23,059 bases of DNA from positions 1 to 23,059 of IMG/VR virus record IMGVR_UViG_3300027728_000098, one strand, 5' to 3'. The notes beneath the pieces are model-generated. The model saw nothing but the letters and a program-made list of their open reading frames with translations. It made no database searches and was not told where the DNA came from. Made by a program: the position numbers and the translations under genes. Origin of the DNA: a virus. Shown here piece by piece: positions 8,006 to 16,263 of the stretch (position 1 is the stretch's first letter; each line of letters starts with the position of its first letter).

Positions 8006-8047
8006 CCAAAAGGAAACGGCTGGCGGGGATCGCTCCTCGCCAGCCGT
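8006..8047 (-). terminator. Strong hairpin with T-rich tail (intrinsic terminator or attenuator)
   Basis: On the minus strand a 32-base hairpin (8016-8047) has arms ACGGCTGGCG and CGCCAGCCGT pairing perfectly over 10 bp, then a G-T wobble and three more pairs closing a four-base loop. It is followed by TTTCCTTTTGG. This resembles a Rho-independent terminator downstream of the capsid and decoration genes. The T-tract runs directly into the GGAG ribosome binding site of the glycosyltransferase gene, so downstream genes must be reached by read-through or by another promoter. Confidence 0.82.
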
Positions 8048-8073
8048 CCATGATGGTCTATCTGTCAAGCGAT

Positions 8074-8523
8074 TCAGCCGTTGACCACGACCTGCACGCC
8101 GGAGCTTGCAGCGTCAACCGAGCCAGCTTCGCCGCGACCCAGCCGGGCAACGCTCGCCACAACGCTCGCAGCCACCGGCGTGGCGTTGACTCGCAGGTAC
8201 CGTTTCAGGCCTCGCGTGTCGATGTTGAGCCTGACGACATTTGAACCCGCAGTCCGCGAGCCGCTCGACGGGATCGAGAAGCCGCCGGTGCCACCGCCCA
8301 CAAGGGCAGTGACGTCAGCGTAGTCACTGGCAGAAGCATCGGACTGCTCGATCTTCAGGGCACGGCAGATCGCGTCGGTGGTGGCCGCAGCAGGCTCAAA
8401 CACAACGTCGATGGACGCATAGGCGTGGCCGAGCGTGTCGATGGTGTGCTGAGCAGTCTGGGCCGTCGTCGTGTCGGCTGCACCGATCAGGGCATCGGTC
8501 TTGGAATTGGCAAGGTGAAGCAT
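8074..8523 (-). CDS. Putative capsid decoration / minor head protein
   Basis: The 149-residue protein follows the major capsid gene and precedes the hairpin terminator. It opens MLHLANSKTDALIGAADTTT, and is rich in Ala, Thr, Ser and Val with predicted strands (ASIDVVFEP, NVVRLNIDTRGLKRYLRVNATP). Its placement and beta-rich make-up fit a head decoration protein, which stabilises the expanded capsid. The AGGAG before the start is good (about eight bases away). The family was not recognised with certainty. Confidence 0.62.
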   Translation of the reverse strand: MLHLANSKTDALIGAADTTTAQTAQHTIDTLGHAYASIDVVFEPAAATTDAICRALKIEQSDASASDYADVTALVGGGTGGFSIPSSGSRTAGSNVVRLNIDTRGLKRYLRVNATPVAASVVASVARLGRGEAGSVDAASSGVQVVVNG

Positions 8524-8550
8524 TAGCAGGTACTCCTGAGTGATTCGAAA

Positions 8551-9900
8551 TCAGCCGAACTTGAGGGCGACAATCGGGCCAGCCTTGGCAGCGTTGCCGA
8601 GGTCGTGAGCAACCATCGCGACGCGAGCCGTTGCAAAAGTGAGGGTCTGGTCGTACTCGATAAACCGGCTGGCGTCGGTCTTGATCGTCACGCCACGCCG
8701 CTCGCCGAACGTCGCTGCCTGGCTCATGTCGCCGAACAGGCAGGCCACCGTGCCGGTCGTGCCACTTAAGGCAGACTGGAGCGGATGGCACAGCACCACG
8801 GGGAAGCCGAGGAACTGGAGGTTCGCACCACCAGCGATGTCCGCAGCATTGTTGCCCGCGTTGGCGACCATCAGCCGCAGCATCGAGGAACCGTAGCCAG
8901 CGGGCGAGATGAAAAACTTCGCGTTCCGGCGGGCGAACAGCGGAGCCTTCGCGACGAGGCTGGTGAAGTCAGTCAGGGTCAGAGCATCGAACGTCGTCCG
9001 GCTGGTGGCAGTTGCCACGCTGGCCGAGTGCGTACCGTCGTTGATGGCGGAAGCCACACCTACCGTACCGTGGTAAGTGCTGCCGCCGTCACCGATGAGA
9101 CCGGCGTTGTCGTACGCTTCGGCGAACGACTGAGCCACCTCGACCGCCATTGCGTCGGCCAGGTCGATGACCGAGTCTTCCAGCAGGCTGTTGGGCACGC
9201 GGTTGTCGATGCCCCAAAGCTTCGCGATCAGGTTGACGTTGTCGAAGGTCACTTCGCTCGTAGAGGGAGCAGCGTTCTCGCCGATAGGCCGGGCCGACAG
9301 GCCGCTTGTCCTGCGAGCAACGAGCATCGAGTCGGTGTTCATCGAAACCCGGCGAAACTCGCTGGGCACAACGCCGAACTCTTCGACGAGCCGAATGATC
9401 TCAGACGACAGCTCGTCGCTGACGAGAACGCCACCGAGCGAGTTGATCGAGCCAGCCTGGGCACGGCTTTCGACGCCGTGATCGACGCACCACCGACGAG
9501 CCTCCGCATCACCGAGCGTGTAGCCCTTCAGGTGCATTCCGGCACGGTATGCCCGCTCTTCGGCGTTGGCACCCTTGAAAGCCTTGAGTCGGCCAGTGGC
9601 ACGGGGGATGGCGTAGTTGCGAGTTTCCACTTTGGTCTCCTTGACCTCGGGGGCATCAACGGCCTTGGCGGGCGCGGCCCGCTCAATCACGGCACGCAGT
9701 TCAATCTGTTTGGCTTCGATTCGCTGGAGCAGTTCGACCTGCTCACGCAGCTTGGCGGCGCGAGTCTCAAGCGACCGCAGGGAGGCCTCTTGCTCCTCGC
9801 TCATCGCGGGAGCATCACCTTCAGAGGGCGTCTCGCTGGTGGCCTCCATTTCGGCGACCACGGCGGCCAGTTCGTCGAGCAGCTGCTTCAGCTTGTCCAT
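8551..9900 (-). CDS. HK97-fold major capsid protein with N-terminal delta domain
   Basis: The 449-residue protein starts at the ATG at 9900 with AGGAG six bases upstream. Residues 1 to about 85 are a charged coiled coil (MDKLKQLLDELAAVVAEM onward), the delta scaffold normally removed by the prohead protease. The rest has HK97-family wording: GSINSLGGVLVSDELSSEIIRL, FRRVSMNTDSMLV, KLWGIDNRVPNSLLEDSVIDL (E-loop/spine helix area), KFFISPAGYGSSMLRL and FGFPVV-like NLQFLGFPVVLCHPL, and the C-terminal FGDMSQAATFGERRGVTIKTDAS. It is the shell subunit of the head. Whether cross-linking occurs cannot be judged. Confidence 0.95.
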   Translation of the reverse strand: MDKLKQLLDELAAVVAEMEATSETPSEGDAPAMSEEQEASLRSLETRAAKLREQVELLQRIEAKQIELRAVIERAAPAKAVDAPEVKETKVETRNYAIPRATGRLKAFKGANAEERAYRAGMHLKGYTLGDAEARRWCVDHGVESRAQAGSINSLGGVLVSDELSSEIIRLVEEFGVVPSEFRRVSMNTDSMLVARRTSGLSARPIGENAAPSTSEVTFDNVNLIAKLWGIDNRVPNSLLEDSVIDLADAMAVEVAQSFAEAYDNAGLIGDGGSTYHGTVGVASAINDGTHSASVATATSRTTFDALTLTDFTSLVAKAPLFARRNAKFFISPAGYGSSMLRLMVANAGNNAADIAGGANLQFLGFPVVLCHPLQSALSGTTGTVACLFGDMSQAATFGERRGVTIKTDASRFIEYDQTLTFATARVAMVAHDLGNAAKAGPIVALKFG

Positions 9901-9996
9901 GTTGGACTCCTGTGTGCGGGATGCGGGCGGCCAACGCTGCCCACACACTGAAGCTATGGCTGCAAGCCCCCACCCATCCAGAACACAGTAAAACAC
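9901..9996 (-). promoter_or_regulatory. Untranslated leader before the capsid gene
   Basis: About 96 bases separate the zinc-ribbon stop from the capsid ATG, the largest gap in the otherwise overlapping structural operon. It holds the capsid ribosome binding site and a GC-rich stretch that can form a small hairpin (GGGC...GCCC). An internal promoter to boost capsid expression would be reasonable here, but no clear -35/-10 pair is visible. Confidence 0.35.
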
Positions 9997-10170
9997 TCAG
10001 CCGACTCGCAGCCGCCGCACTTCGAACGCTTGCAGCACATGCTTGCCAGTGCAGCCGCACGCATCGCAGCGTAAGTACCGAATCTGGTACTCGCCCTGCC
10101 GCTGGCTGCTGGCGATTTGCAGCCGCCCGCCACGGCACCGCGAACACGAATCGCCTGTCTTAGCGGCCAT
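9997..10170 (-). CDS. Small zinc-ribbon protein
   Basis: This 57-residue protein has two CxxC knuckles, CSRC (residues 8-11) and CDAC (about 36-39), spaced as in a zinc ribbon, with the intervening strands LQIASSQR and YQIRYLRC. The ATG at 10170 overlaps the prohead protease stop by 11 bases. Zinc ribbons of this size bind nucleic acid or protein; Mu Com-like regulators have a similar layout, but there is no modification gene next door to support that role. It lies between protease and capsid genes, where scaffold or regulatory functions are possible. Confidence 0.75.
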   Translation of the reverse strand: MAAKTGDSCSRCRGGRLQIASSQRQGEYQIRYLRCDACGCTGKHVLQAFEVRRLRVG

Positions 10171-10813
10171 GCTTGCTGAGGTACTCGCGGAGGGCTGTGG
10201 TTTTCTGTGCCATCTCAATCCACGCTGCCGTCGCCACCGCTGTGTGCTTGCGGTACAAATCGAACGAACGCTGTGCCACGCTTACGTCAGCATCAGGGTA
10301 GGCAGGGAACGTCACTGGCCCCACGTCGATCAGGCTGTCGATCTTCGTGACGGTGCGGATGCTGCGGCCATCCTCCACGCTCCACGCCTCGCCGCCGGGG
10401 GCGATCTGGAAGCTGAACGAACTGCCACGCACGATGCCAGCGTCAATGTTGCTGGCGAGGTCGCGGCCATAGGTCGTGTCGGGCACCTTGAACTCATACC
10501 GCAGCCCGATCTCGTCCACGTTCATCCGCAGCGTGCCGGGATAGCGAGCCAGCGGGTAGTTCGCGTCGTGGTTGAAAAGTGCCCGCGTCTCTAGCGGACG
10601 CTTGCGGCCACGCCGCTCGGCGACGATGCCAAATGCTTCGGGGGCAATCCGCTCGGTGAACTCACCTAGGACGAGCGAGTTGACGCCGAACTTGGCGGCG
10701 TAGCCGACGATGTATCGGCTTTCGCCCGCATCGCCTTCTTCGCTGCGAGACTCCACGCGGAGCAGCGGCAGGGCGTCGGAGTCATCTTCGTACAGGCTGC
10801 GTCGCTCAATCAT
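10160..10813 (-). CDS. HK97-family prohead maturation protease
   Basis: The 217-residue protein matches the U35/HK97 gp4-type serine protease that cleaves the capsid delta domain. Seen: RYIVGYAAKFG strand, FTERIAPEAF (typical ERIxPGAF variant), FNHD with the likely catalytic His82, GLRYEFKVPDT, and IVRGSSFSFQI with the likely nucleophile Ser132. The start overlaps the portal stop by ATGA. The order portal, protease, capsid is standard. Confidence 0.94.
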   Translation of the reverse strand: MIERRSLYEDDSDALPLLRVESRSEEGDAGESRYIVGYAAKFGVNSLVLGEFTERIAPEAFGIVAERRGRKRPLETRALFNHDANYPLARYPGTLRMNVDEIGLRYEFKVPDTTYGRDLASNIDAGIVRGSSFSFQIAPGGEAWSVEDGRSIRTVTKIDSLIDVGPVTFPAYPDADVSVAQRSFDLYRKHTAVATAAWIEMAQKTTALREYLSKHGR

Positions 10814-12306
10814 TTTTGCTTGCTCCTCTTGCGTGTTGCCAGAACTGGCTCCGCTGCTGGAGCCGACTCACTCACTCCTGCGAGAATCGACGCAACCTGT
10901 GCGGCGGTGATGCTCGGGAACGACGCAGCGATCAGTGCCGCTGCCCCTTCCTTCGTGATGAGCCCCGCTGGCACTTGCTGCAAGATTGCAATCAGCCCCG
11001 TGATCTGTGCCTCGTTGAGCGACACGTCGGCGACCTGCGGAGCCACCGGCTCGGCTGGCTCGCCTTGCTCTGCCGCTGCCACGCCGCCTTCGACTGCCTG
11101 GCCGTCGATGCCGCTGCCCGGCCGCTGCTGGGCAAGCACGTCGTCCACTGACGGCATCGCACCGAGCGTGCCCATGTTGAGCGGGCGGTATCGCTCGTCG
11201 CCGCCGTCAACCGGGTCGAGGTTCTCACTGGCTCTGATGTCGTTCGTCGACACGACGCCAATGTCCCACATGGCACGGTAGTACGCCGACCGGCTCGCGG
11301 CATCGCCACGCAAGAGGCCACGCACGTCAAACTCGGCAAGGTACTTCTCGTCGTCAACGATCAAGTCTCGCACGAACGCAGACTCGAAACGTCGCAGCCA
11401 CGGCATGATCGTGTGCGTCACGAACTGAATCTCGCTCTGCGGCGAACCCGGCTCCAGGCCGAGCAGGTAACCGGGGACGCGGAACAGCCTCGCGATCTCG
11501 CGTAACTGATGCTCTCGCAGTTCCAGATACTGGGAATCGCTGTTCGACGCATACGGCACTTCGTAGGGCTTGAGCCCGCCGGTCAGTACCGCTGTTTCGT
11601 GGGCGTTGTGCGGGCCGCGATGCTTGCGGTTCCAATTCTCTGACAGTTCGCGGCGAGCCTCGGCGTTGAGTTGGTTCTCTGTGCTGAGGATGAAGCCCGG
11701 CCGGGCACCGGCACCGAAGAACCTCGCCCCGTGCACCTCGCACGCCCGAGCCAACGCGATCGCCTCGCGGCACTCCTCGACAATCGAGATGCCGTGAACG
11801 CCGTCGTCACTCGGCCCACGCAGGTGCAGAATCTGCTCGTCGGAGTAGACCGTCTGGCGACCCTGAGCCTCGCGATACGAATACCGCAGCCTGCCGTTCT
11901 CCAACGTCTCGACCTTCATCCGGCTCGGATGCAACGGCACGATCTGGTCAATCGCACCGGCCGCCCCCGGCACTAGCTCAGAGAACGCATCGCCCCACAA
12001 GGCGACGTGCATCACTGCCTGCTCACGCCACTCGAAACTCGTCTGCCAGTTATTCGGCTGGCTGTGCAGCCTGCGATAGAGCGGCAGTTCGCGGGCCAGC
12101 CGCTTGCCGCCGGTTTCAGTCCGCTCAAGCAAGTGCAGCGGCAGACCGGCCACCGTCTCGGCAAGGATCCGCAGGCACGAAAACACCGCAGCCACGGACG
12201 TCGCATTCTCAGGCGTAATCCTCACGCCAGCAGGCGACCGCCCGCCGTCGTCGTCCCATGAACGCTCTTCACCGGGGAGCCAGAGGATGCGGTTTTCGGC
12301 AATCAT
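10810..12306 (-). CDS. HK97-family portal protein
   Basis: The 498-residue protein starts at the ATG at 12306, overlapping the large terminase stop (ATGA); a longer open frame upstream lies within the terminase and is discarded. Family wording: ATSVAAVFSCLRILAETVAGLPLHLL at the N-terminus, QAVMHVALWGDAFSEL, HPSRMKV, YSDEQILHLRG, and LREHQLREIARLFRVPGYLLGLEPGSPQSEIQ, typical of portals. It forms the dodecameric channel at one vertex. A C-terminal extension (about 415-498) with Ala/Glu-rich segments and LITKEGAAALIAASFP resembles the helical tails seen on some portals. Confidence 0.95.
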   Translation of the reverse strand: MIAENRILWLPGEERSWDDDGGRSPAGVRITPENATSVAAVFSCLRILAETVAGLPLHLLERTETGGKRLARELPLYRRLHSQPNNWQTSFEWREQAVMHVALWGDAFSELVPGAAGAIDQIVPLHPSRMKVETLENGRLRYSYREAQGRQTVYSDEQILHLRGPSDDGVHGISIVEECREAIALARACEVHGARFFGAGARPGFILSTENQLNAEARRELSENWNRKHRGPHNAHETAVLTGGLKPYEVPYASNSDSQYLELREHQLREIARLFRVPGYLLGLEPGSPQSEIQFVTHTIMPWLRRFESAFVRDLIVDDEKYLAEFDVRGLLRGDAASRSAYYRAMWDIGVVSTNDIRASENLDPVDGGDERYRPLNMGTLGAMPSVDDVLAQQRPGSGIDGQAVEGGVAAAEQGEPAEPVAPQVADVSLNEAQITGLIAILQQVPAGLITKEGAAALIAASFPSITAAQVASILAGVSESAPAAEPVLATRKRSKQK

Positions 12307-13916
12307 ATGAAAAAGATTTCGGGGGTTGAGGCGGGCGATTGTTCGTTTCGCATCCAGAGACCGATGCCTTGGCAGAGTGCCACGATGCCGTCGATTCGCT
12401 CGGTGCTCTGGGCCTTGCTCGGGAAAATATTGCCGTGGCGATCCTCGTGTATGGCTGCGTTGCCGGCGTTCCAACTCAGGACGGGATGCCCAGCGTGCCG
12501 CATCCGACCGTTCAGCATCAGGTTCTCTAGTGTCTTCGCCGGTGCCGACATGCCGGGACCGCCTTGCGACCATCCTGCCACGGTCAACCCATCCCCTTGC
12601 AGCATGTTAGCGAGCATCTGGGCGTTAAACTTCATATCCACCGCCAGCCCCCGGACGCTGTATTCCTGGCAGATCTGCGTTATGTCGCGGTGCAAGGTGG
12701 TGTAGTCAGTCACGTTTCCATCGGTGACGCGGATATGCCCGTCACGAATCCAGCCGAGGTAGTCAACCTTGTCCCGCTGTGCTCGCTCAACGGCGTTCGC
12801 CTCGGGAATCCAGAAGAAGGGCAGCACGTCGATCGAGTTGTCGGACGGGTCGGGGCACACCAGCACCAGGGCGCTGAGGTCATATGTGCTGGCGAGGTCG
12901 AGCCCCGCGTAAACCGGGCGATCCCCGAACGGCCGCAGCGGAGTGGCACACGCACCCCACGCAGCTGGCGAGATCCAACGAGTATCCTGCGTCGTCCAGA
13001 CGTTGAGCCGGTAGCGGAGGAATGCGTTCAGCTTCGTCGGCGATTGCTCTGCCTCGCGGGCGTCTGCCCTGAACGAGTCCAGAGTGATCGTCTCGCCGAG
13101 ACTCGGGTTTGCCGCCTTCCAGGTCTCTTCGGTCTTCCACGTGCCATCGACGCCACAGTCCTGCGGAGCCGCATAGATGCACCCAAAGAATGCCGGATCG
13201 AACTTCGGATCGGCCATGCACTTTTCCGCGTACTGGTGCTGCTCCCAGCAGATCGAGCGGCGGTCGTATCCCGCCGTCGTGATCGACAGGATCAGCGGCT
13301 GTCGCCTGGCGGCACCGCCGTAGCGTAGTGCGTCCCAGAGCCGCCGGTCGCGTTGGGCGTGCAGTTCGTCGAATAGCAGGGCGTGGATGTTCAGACCCTC
13401 GGCTCGGAAAGCGTCAGCCGACAGCACGCGATAGAACGAGTTGCTCGCCTTGTGAATGATCGTCTTTCGCGAGTCGATCACCTCGAGATGCTTCGACAAC
13501 GCCGGCGAGGCTCTGACCATCGCTGCCGCTTCACGGTAGATGATTCCGGCCTGCTCACGGTCGCACGCCGCACCATACACCTCGGCACCGGGCTCCGAGT
13601 CGAACATCGTCATGTACAGGGCGATGCCCGCGAGGGTGGTCGACTTGCCTTGCTTCTTTGGGAGCTCGATGTACCCGAGGCGGTGTTTGCGAGTCTCGTC
13701 GGCGTTGAGCTCGCCGAACAGCCCACGCAGGACACGTTTCTGCCACGGCAGCAGCAGGAAGTTCTTGCCAGCCGCCTGGCCTTTCGAGTGACGCAGGATC
13801 TTCTCGAAGAACTGGCAGACGCGAACGTATTTCGCCTGGCCGGCTGGCGTGAGCTCAGGCTCCGTGGACTTTGAAGAAGTCGGAGACTTCGTCTGTTGGC
13901 TTTTCTTGTGAGCCAC
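12303..13916 (-). CDS. Terminase large subunit
   Basis: About 537 residues, HK97/YmfN-type (Terminase_1). Seen: Walker A PKKQGKST, Walker B HALLFDE, coupling motif SITTAG, and the nuclease acidic residues in YAGLDLAST, GLAVDMKF and ERIDGIVAL. The protein pumps DNA through the portal and cuts it. The start is uncertain: GTG at 13916 or TTG at 13919, with a weak AAGG-type ribosome binding site; both overlap the small terminase end by about 60 bases. The C-terminus ends with ATGA coupling to the portal. Confidence 0.96.
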   Translation of the reverse strand: MAHKKSQQTKSPTSSKSTEPELTPAGQAKYVRVCQFFEKILRHSKGQAAGKNFLLLPWQKRVLRGLFGELNADETRKHRLGYIELPKKQGKSTTLAGIALYMTMFDSEPGAEVYGAACDREQAGIIYREAAAMVRASPALSKHLEVIDSRKTIIHKASNSFYRVLSADAFRAEGLNIHALLFDELHAQRDRRLWDALRYGGAARRQPLILSITTAGYDRRSICWEQHQYAEKCMADPKFDPAFFGCIYAAPQDCGVDGTWKTEETWKAANPSLGETITLDSFRADAREAEQSPTKLNAFLRYRLNVWTTQDTRWISPAAWGACATPLRPFGDRPVYAGLDLASTYDLSALVLVCPDPSDNSIDVLPFFWIPEANAVERAQRDKVDYLGWIRDGHIRVTDGNVTDYTTLHRDITQICQEYSVRGLAVDMKFNAQMLANMLQGDGLTVAGWSQGGPGMSAPAKTLENLMLNGRMRHAGHPVLSWNAGNAAIHEDRHGNIFPSKAQSTERIDGIVALCQGIGLWMRNEQSPASTPEIFFI

Positions 13917-14328
13917 CAAGTCGTGCCCTTGAGGATGGAGTCAGACCGAACTCTGCCATGATCTGAACTTGCAGCGCGACCAAGCTGCGATACAGCGACC
14001 CAGCCGGGTTGGGCTTCACGCCCCCGAGGTCTGTGTGCATCACGACGCCCGAAGCTCGCAGTGCCAACAGACACGACTGAGCCGCAGCATACACCTCGCA
14101 CAAAACGGCCAGAGCCTCGCCGTCTGCCAGGGTGATGGTGCCGAGTTGCTGGAGCAGCGGAATCATCTCGTGCCACTTTTCGACGGCCGCCGGCTCGACC
14201 ATCAGACGGGCCGGCATCGCGGGAACGCCTGCCGGCGATTCCAAATCGGGCCGAATCTTGCGTTTGCCGGGATTGCCCATCAAACGCTCGACGGAGGCGG
14301 GTCTTTGCTTTGGGCCGGTTTTTGCCAT
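13855..14328 (-). CDS. Terminase small subunit, P27 family
   Basis: The 157-residue protein opens MAKTGPKQRP...LMGNPGKRK, the hallmark of P27-type small terminases, followed by a Pro-rich linker and helices (AAVEKWHEMIPLLQQLGTITLADGEAL) typical of the family. It recognises phage DNA for packaging. The C-terminal part (GLTPSSRARLGG) is also standard. The ribosome binding site before the ATG is poor. It lies directly upstream of, and overlaps, the large subunit, after an HNH endonuclease gene, as in many HK97-like phages. Confidence 0.95.
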   Translation of the reverse strand: MAKTGPKQRPASVERLMGNPGKRKIRPDLESPAGVPAMPARLMVEPAAVEKWHEMIPLLQQLGTITLADGEALAVLCEVYAAAQSCLLALRASGVVMHTDLGGVKPNPAGSLYRSLVALQVQIMAEFGLTPSSRARLGGSQEKPTDEVSDFFKVHGA

Positions 14329-14368
14329 GGTGAAAACGTGGCGGCAATCTGCGGACGCACGCCCCTAC

Positions 14369-14761
14369 CTAATACAATCCGTTTACGTCATTGGCAGTAT
14401 TTTGGCCGCCCCCCCTACCCGGTGCCTTTGCTTGCGTGCTGGGCAGTTCCTTGCCTAGTCGCTCAGCAACGGTCTTGCGAGTATGGCACGACGCACATAA
14501 GCACTGCCCGTTCGCGATGTCGTATCGCAAGTCTGGTCTCGCCACGACCGCGATGATGTGGTCAGCGTGGGCCTCGCGCCGCTTGGCACACACGCGGCTG
14601 CACGCCCGGCACTGCCAGTTGTCACGCTCCAGCACAGCCAGCCGCCACGCCCTGTGCTGAGGTGAGCAGTAGCCACGCTGGTGAGCGTTCGGCCCATTGT
14701 CCCGCCTGACAATCTTGTAGGTCGCCCTGGCCGGTCGCATCATCTCGATCCGCTGCGGCAT
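14369..14761 (-). CDS. HNH endonuclease
   Basis: The 130-residue protein starts at the ATG at 14761, sharing a base with the upstream stop (TGATG). It holds CRAC (51-54), AHADHI with the catalytic His68, Asn84 in DIANG, and CASCH (89-93), which together form the HNH beta-beta-alpha fold with a structural zinc. HNH proteins beside terminase genes often assist the terminase in end cutting and are required for packaging in HK97. The tail (about 105-130) is Gly-rich and encodes a run of G bases. Confidence 0.93.
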   Translation of the reverse strand: MPQRIEMMRPARATYKIVRRDNGPNAHQRGYCSPQHRAWRLAVLERDNWQCRACSRVCAKRREAHADHIIAVVARPDLRYDIANGQCLCASCHTRKTVAERLGKELPSTQAKAPGRGGGQNTANDVNGLY

Positions 14762-14886
14762 CACAGCACCGCCGCTTCAGTATCCGGCCCAACGTCGCTC
14801 TGGTTCTTGCCGACGAGCCTGCCCGCCGAATCAAAAACATGCCAGGTGTGCAGACCGTCTACGATACCTACGTACTCGGTTCTCAT
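14761..14886 (-). CDS. 41-residue protein between fibre and HNH genes
   Basis: This short frame starts at the ATG at 14886 overlapping the fibre gene stop (ATGA) and ends sharing a base with the HNH start (TGATG). Reading: MRTEYVGIVDGLHTWHVFDS, then AGRLVGKNQSDVGPDTEAAVL. Coupling at both ends argues that it is translated. The short alternation of strand residues (YVGIVDG, HTWHVFDS) looks like a small beta hairpin. Function unknown. Confidence 0.65.
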   Translation of the reverse strand: MRTEYVGIVDGLHTWHVFDSAGRLVGKNQSDVGPDTEAAVL

Positions 14887-15671
14887 GTGTTTACCAACGC
14901 CCCGTAGGGTTGCCCGAGCGAAGACAGCAGAGTAGACGCCGACTCGGGGAGGTCTGTCAGGCCCGATTCAAGCAACGCAGACATCCGAGGCTCCATCGCA
15001 GACACAACTACATTTAGATTACGCCCCAGATAGCTGACGTATTGCGTAGAGAATAGCCCAAGTGCGTATCTCACATTTGGCGTAAGCGTAATGATCTCCG
15101 GATAGCCTCCCTCTGGCGAGAGGCTGCGAGTAAACACAGTGCTGCCTGAATTGAAAAGCGTCTCATCGGCAGCAGTGCGGGCGAGCAGCGTCACCGTAGT
15201 ACCGTCAAACGAATACAAACCCATTCGGCCGAATGCACCAGCTGTTTGAGCGGCACTAAAAGTTACACCGACCAAGGAGGTTATGGTGATATTGTGCGGC
15301 ACACTGAAGAAGCTGAGTATTCCTCTTCCAACCCCAGCTATGCCTCCAGCCCCAGGGGGGATGCCGGCCGAAGTAAAACCGCGATTGTAAATATCGTATC
15401 GGGCTGCGCTGCGGTCGCGGTCGAAGGCGAGAAGTCTAGTATCGCCCGTCATCACAACATTCGCAGACAGTCTCGCGTCGGGTAACGTGCCCGATGTTAG
15501 TTCGCTCGCGTCTGTAGTCGCCGCTGCCGGGTTACCTGCTGGCCCCTGCGGCCCGACGCCACCGCTCGCAGCAGCCGAGACGGTCGACGATCCGACGTTC
15601 GCGGCAATGGTGCCGCCGCCGGATACTGCCGCCGTGATTGGCTGCGAGACTACGGTAGCTGTGATCGTCAT
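14883..15671 (-). CDS. Tail fibre-like protein with collagen-like spacer
   Basis: The 262-residue protein has a repetitive Ala/Ser/Gly/Thr N-terminus, a short collagen-like GPQGPAG stretch (40-46), and ASELTSGTLPDARLSANV (55-72), a spacer motif frequent in phage fibres. Residues about 75-262 form a probably beta-rich C-terminal domain (FSVPHNITITSLVG, GRMGLYSFDGTTVTLLART, NVRYALGLFSTQYVSYLG), a likely receptor- or surface-binding part. The gene seems less GC-rich than its neighbours, suggesting separate acquisition. It starts by ATGA overlap with the preceding gene. It sits upstream of the terminase, an unusual position. Confidence 0.75.
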   Translation of the reverse strand: MTITATVVSQPITAAVSGGGTIAANVGSSTVSAAASGGVGPQGPAGNPAAATTDASELTSGTLPDARLSANVVMTGDTRLLAFDRDRSAARYDIYNRGFTSAGIPPGAGGIAGVGRGILSFFSVPHNITITSLVGVTFSAAQTAGAFGRMGLYSFDGTTVTLLARTAADETLFNSGSTVFTRSLSPEGGYPEIITLTPNVRYALGLFSTQYVSYLGRNLNVVVSAMEPRMSALLESGLTDLPESASTLLSSLGQPYGALVNT

Positions 15672-15994
15672 GCCACCACCTCAACTACGCCTTGCAACGC
15701 CGTCCGCTGCACGCCGCCGGGAGCAACCCAGTCGAGCCGCCAGCCATAGGTGCCGGCAGCGAGCGACCGCGTCTGCGTGTCTGTGAGGCTCACGGCGACA
15801 ATCGCAGCAGCGGCATCGGTGACGCTCGTCGTGATCGGCGATACCGTTCCACCCGTCACTAGGCTTGTGAGCGTGCTGGTCACCGTGTAGCCGACGAGCG
15901 AGACGCCACCGAAGTCGATGGACGTGGCGAAGTCGTCACCGCGTTTGAACGCGAGGCTCATGGTGCCGGGTAGCTGTGTGTACGTTGAACTCAC
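15668..15994 (-). CDS. Baseplate-like beta-domain protein (BppU N-domain type)
   Basis: This 108-residue protein is read from a GTG at 15994, with AGGAG eight bases upstream and a GTGA overlap with the previous stop; an in-frame extension upstream is unlikely. It has FKRGDDFATSIDF, YTVTSTLTSL, VSLTDTQTRSLAAGTYGWRLDW and a C-terminal TALQGVVEVV strand. The pattern (GDDF, then LTxxQTxxLxxGxYxWxL, then GxVxV) is that of small Ig-like or BppU N-terminal-like domains linked to baseplates and fibres. It is coupled to the fibre gene that follows and likely helps attach or assemble it. Confidence 0.65.
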   Translation of the reverse strand: MSSTYTQLPGTMSLAFKRGDDFATSIDFGGVSLVGYTVTSTLTSLVTGGTVSPITTSVTDAAAAIVAVSLTDTQTRSLAAGTYGWRLDWVAPGGVQRTALQGVVEVVA

Positions 15995-16263
15995 TTGGTT
16001 GCTCCTGCTTTGCAGCGGCACGACGCTGGGCACGGGCACGCCGTGCGATGTCCGTCGCCGTGAACGATGTAGCCTTTGCCGCCGCACTCAGTGCAGCAGG
16101 CAGGCTTCGGCCTGGGTGGCTCTGGCGTGGGCTCTGGAGCCCGTTCCTGTGCCGTAGTGGCGTAGGCTGCCGAGACCGCCGCCGAGGCTCTAGGAGCCTC
16201 TTGGTCGAGTTGTGCAGGGTCTGCGGCGAGTGACGCCAACAGTGAGAGCAGCCATTGCCACAT
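15991..16263 (-). CDS. Exported or anchored small Cys-rich protein
   Basis: The 90-residue protein starts at ATG 16263 within a TGATG junction. A hydrophobic N-terminus (MWQWLLSLLASLAADP) looks like a signal or anchor, followed by a low-complexity Ala/Glu/Pro linker and a C-terminal Cys-rich part with CCTECGGKGYIVHGDGH and CPCPASCRCKAG. The CxxCxGKG knuckle resembles a DnaJ-type zinc motif. No function can be assigned; location in the membrane-protein cassette suggests an envelope role. Confidence 0.65.
   Translation of the reverse strand: MWQWLLSLLASLAADPAQLDQEAPRASAAVSAAYATTAQERAPEPTPEPPRPKPACCTECGGKGYIVHGDGHRTACPCPASCRCKAGATK

Noticed and set aside
8785-9951. Long plus-strand open frame (388 codons)
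   Set aside because: It is antisense to the clear major capsid gene, has shadow-type composition and no recognisable domain.
12307-12573. In-frame upstream extension of the portal gene
   Set aside because: It lies fully inside the large terminase gene; the ATGA-coupled ATG at 12306 is the natural start.
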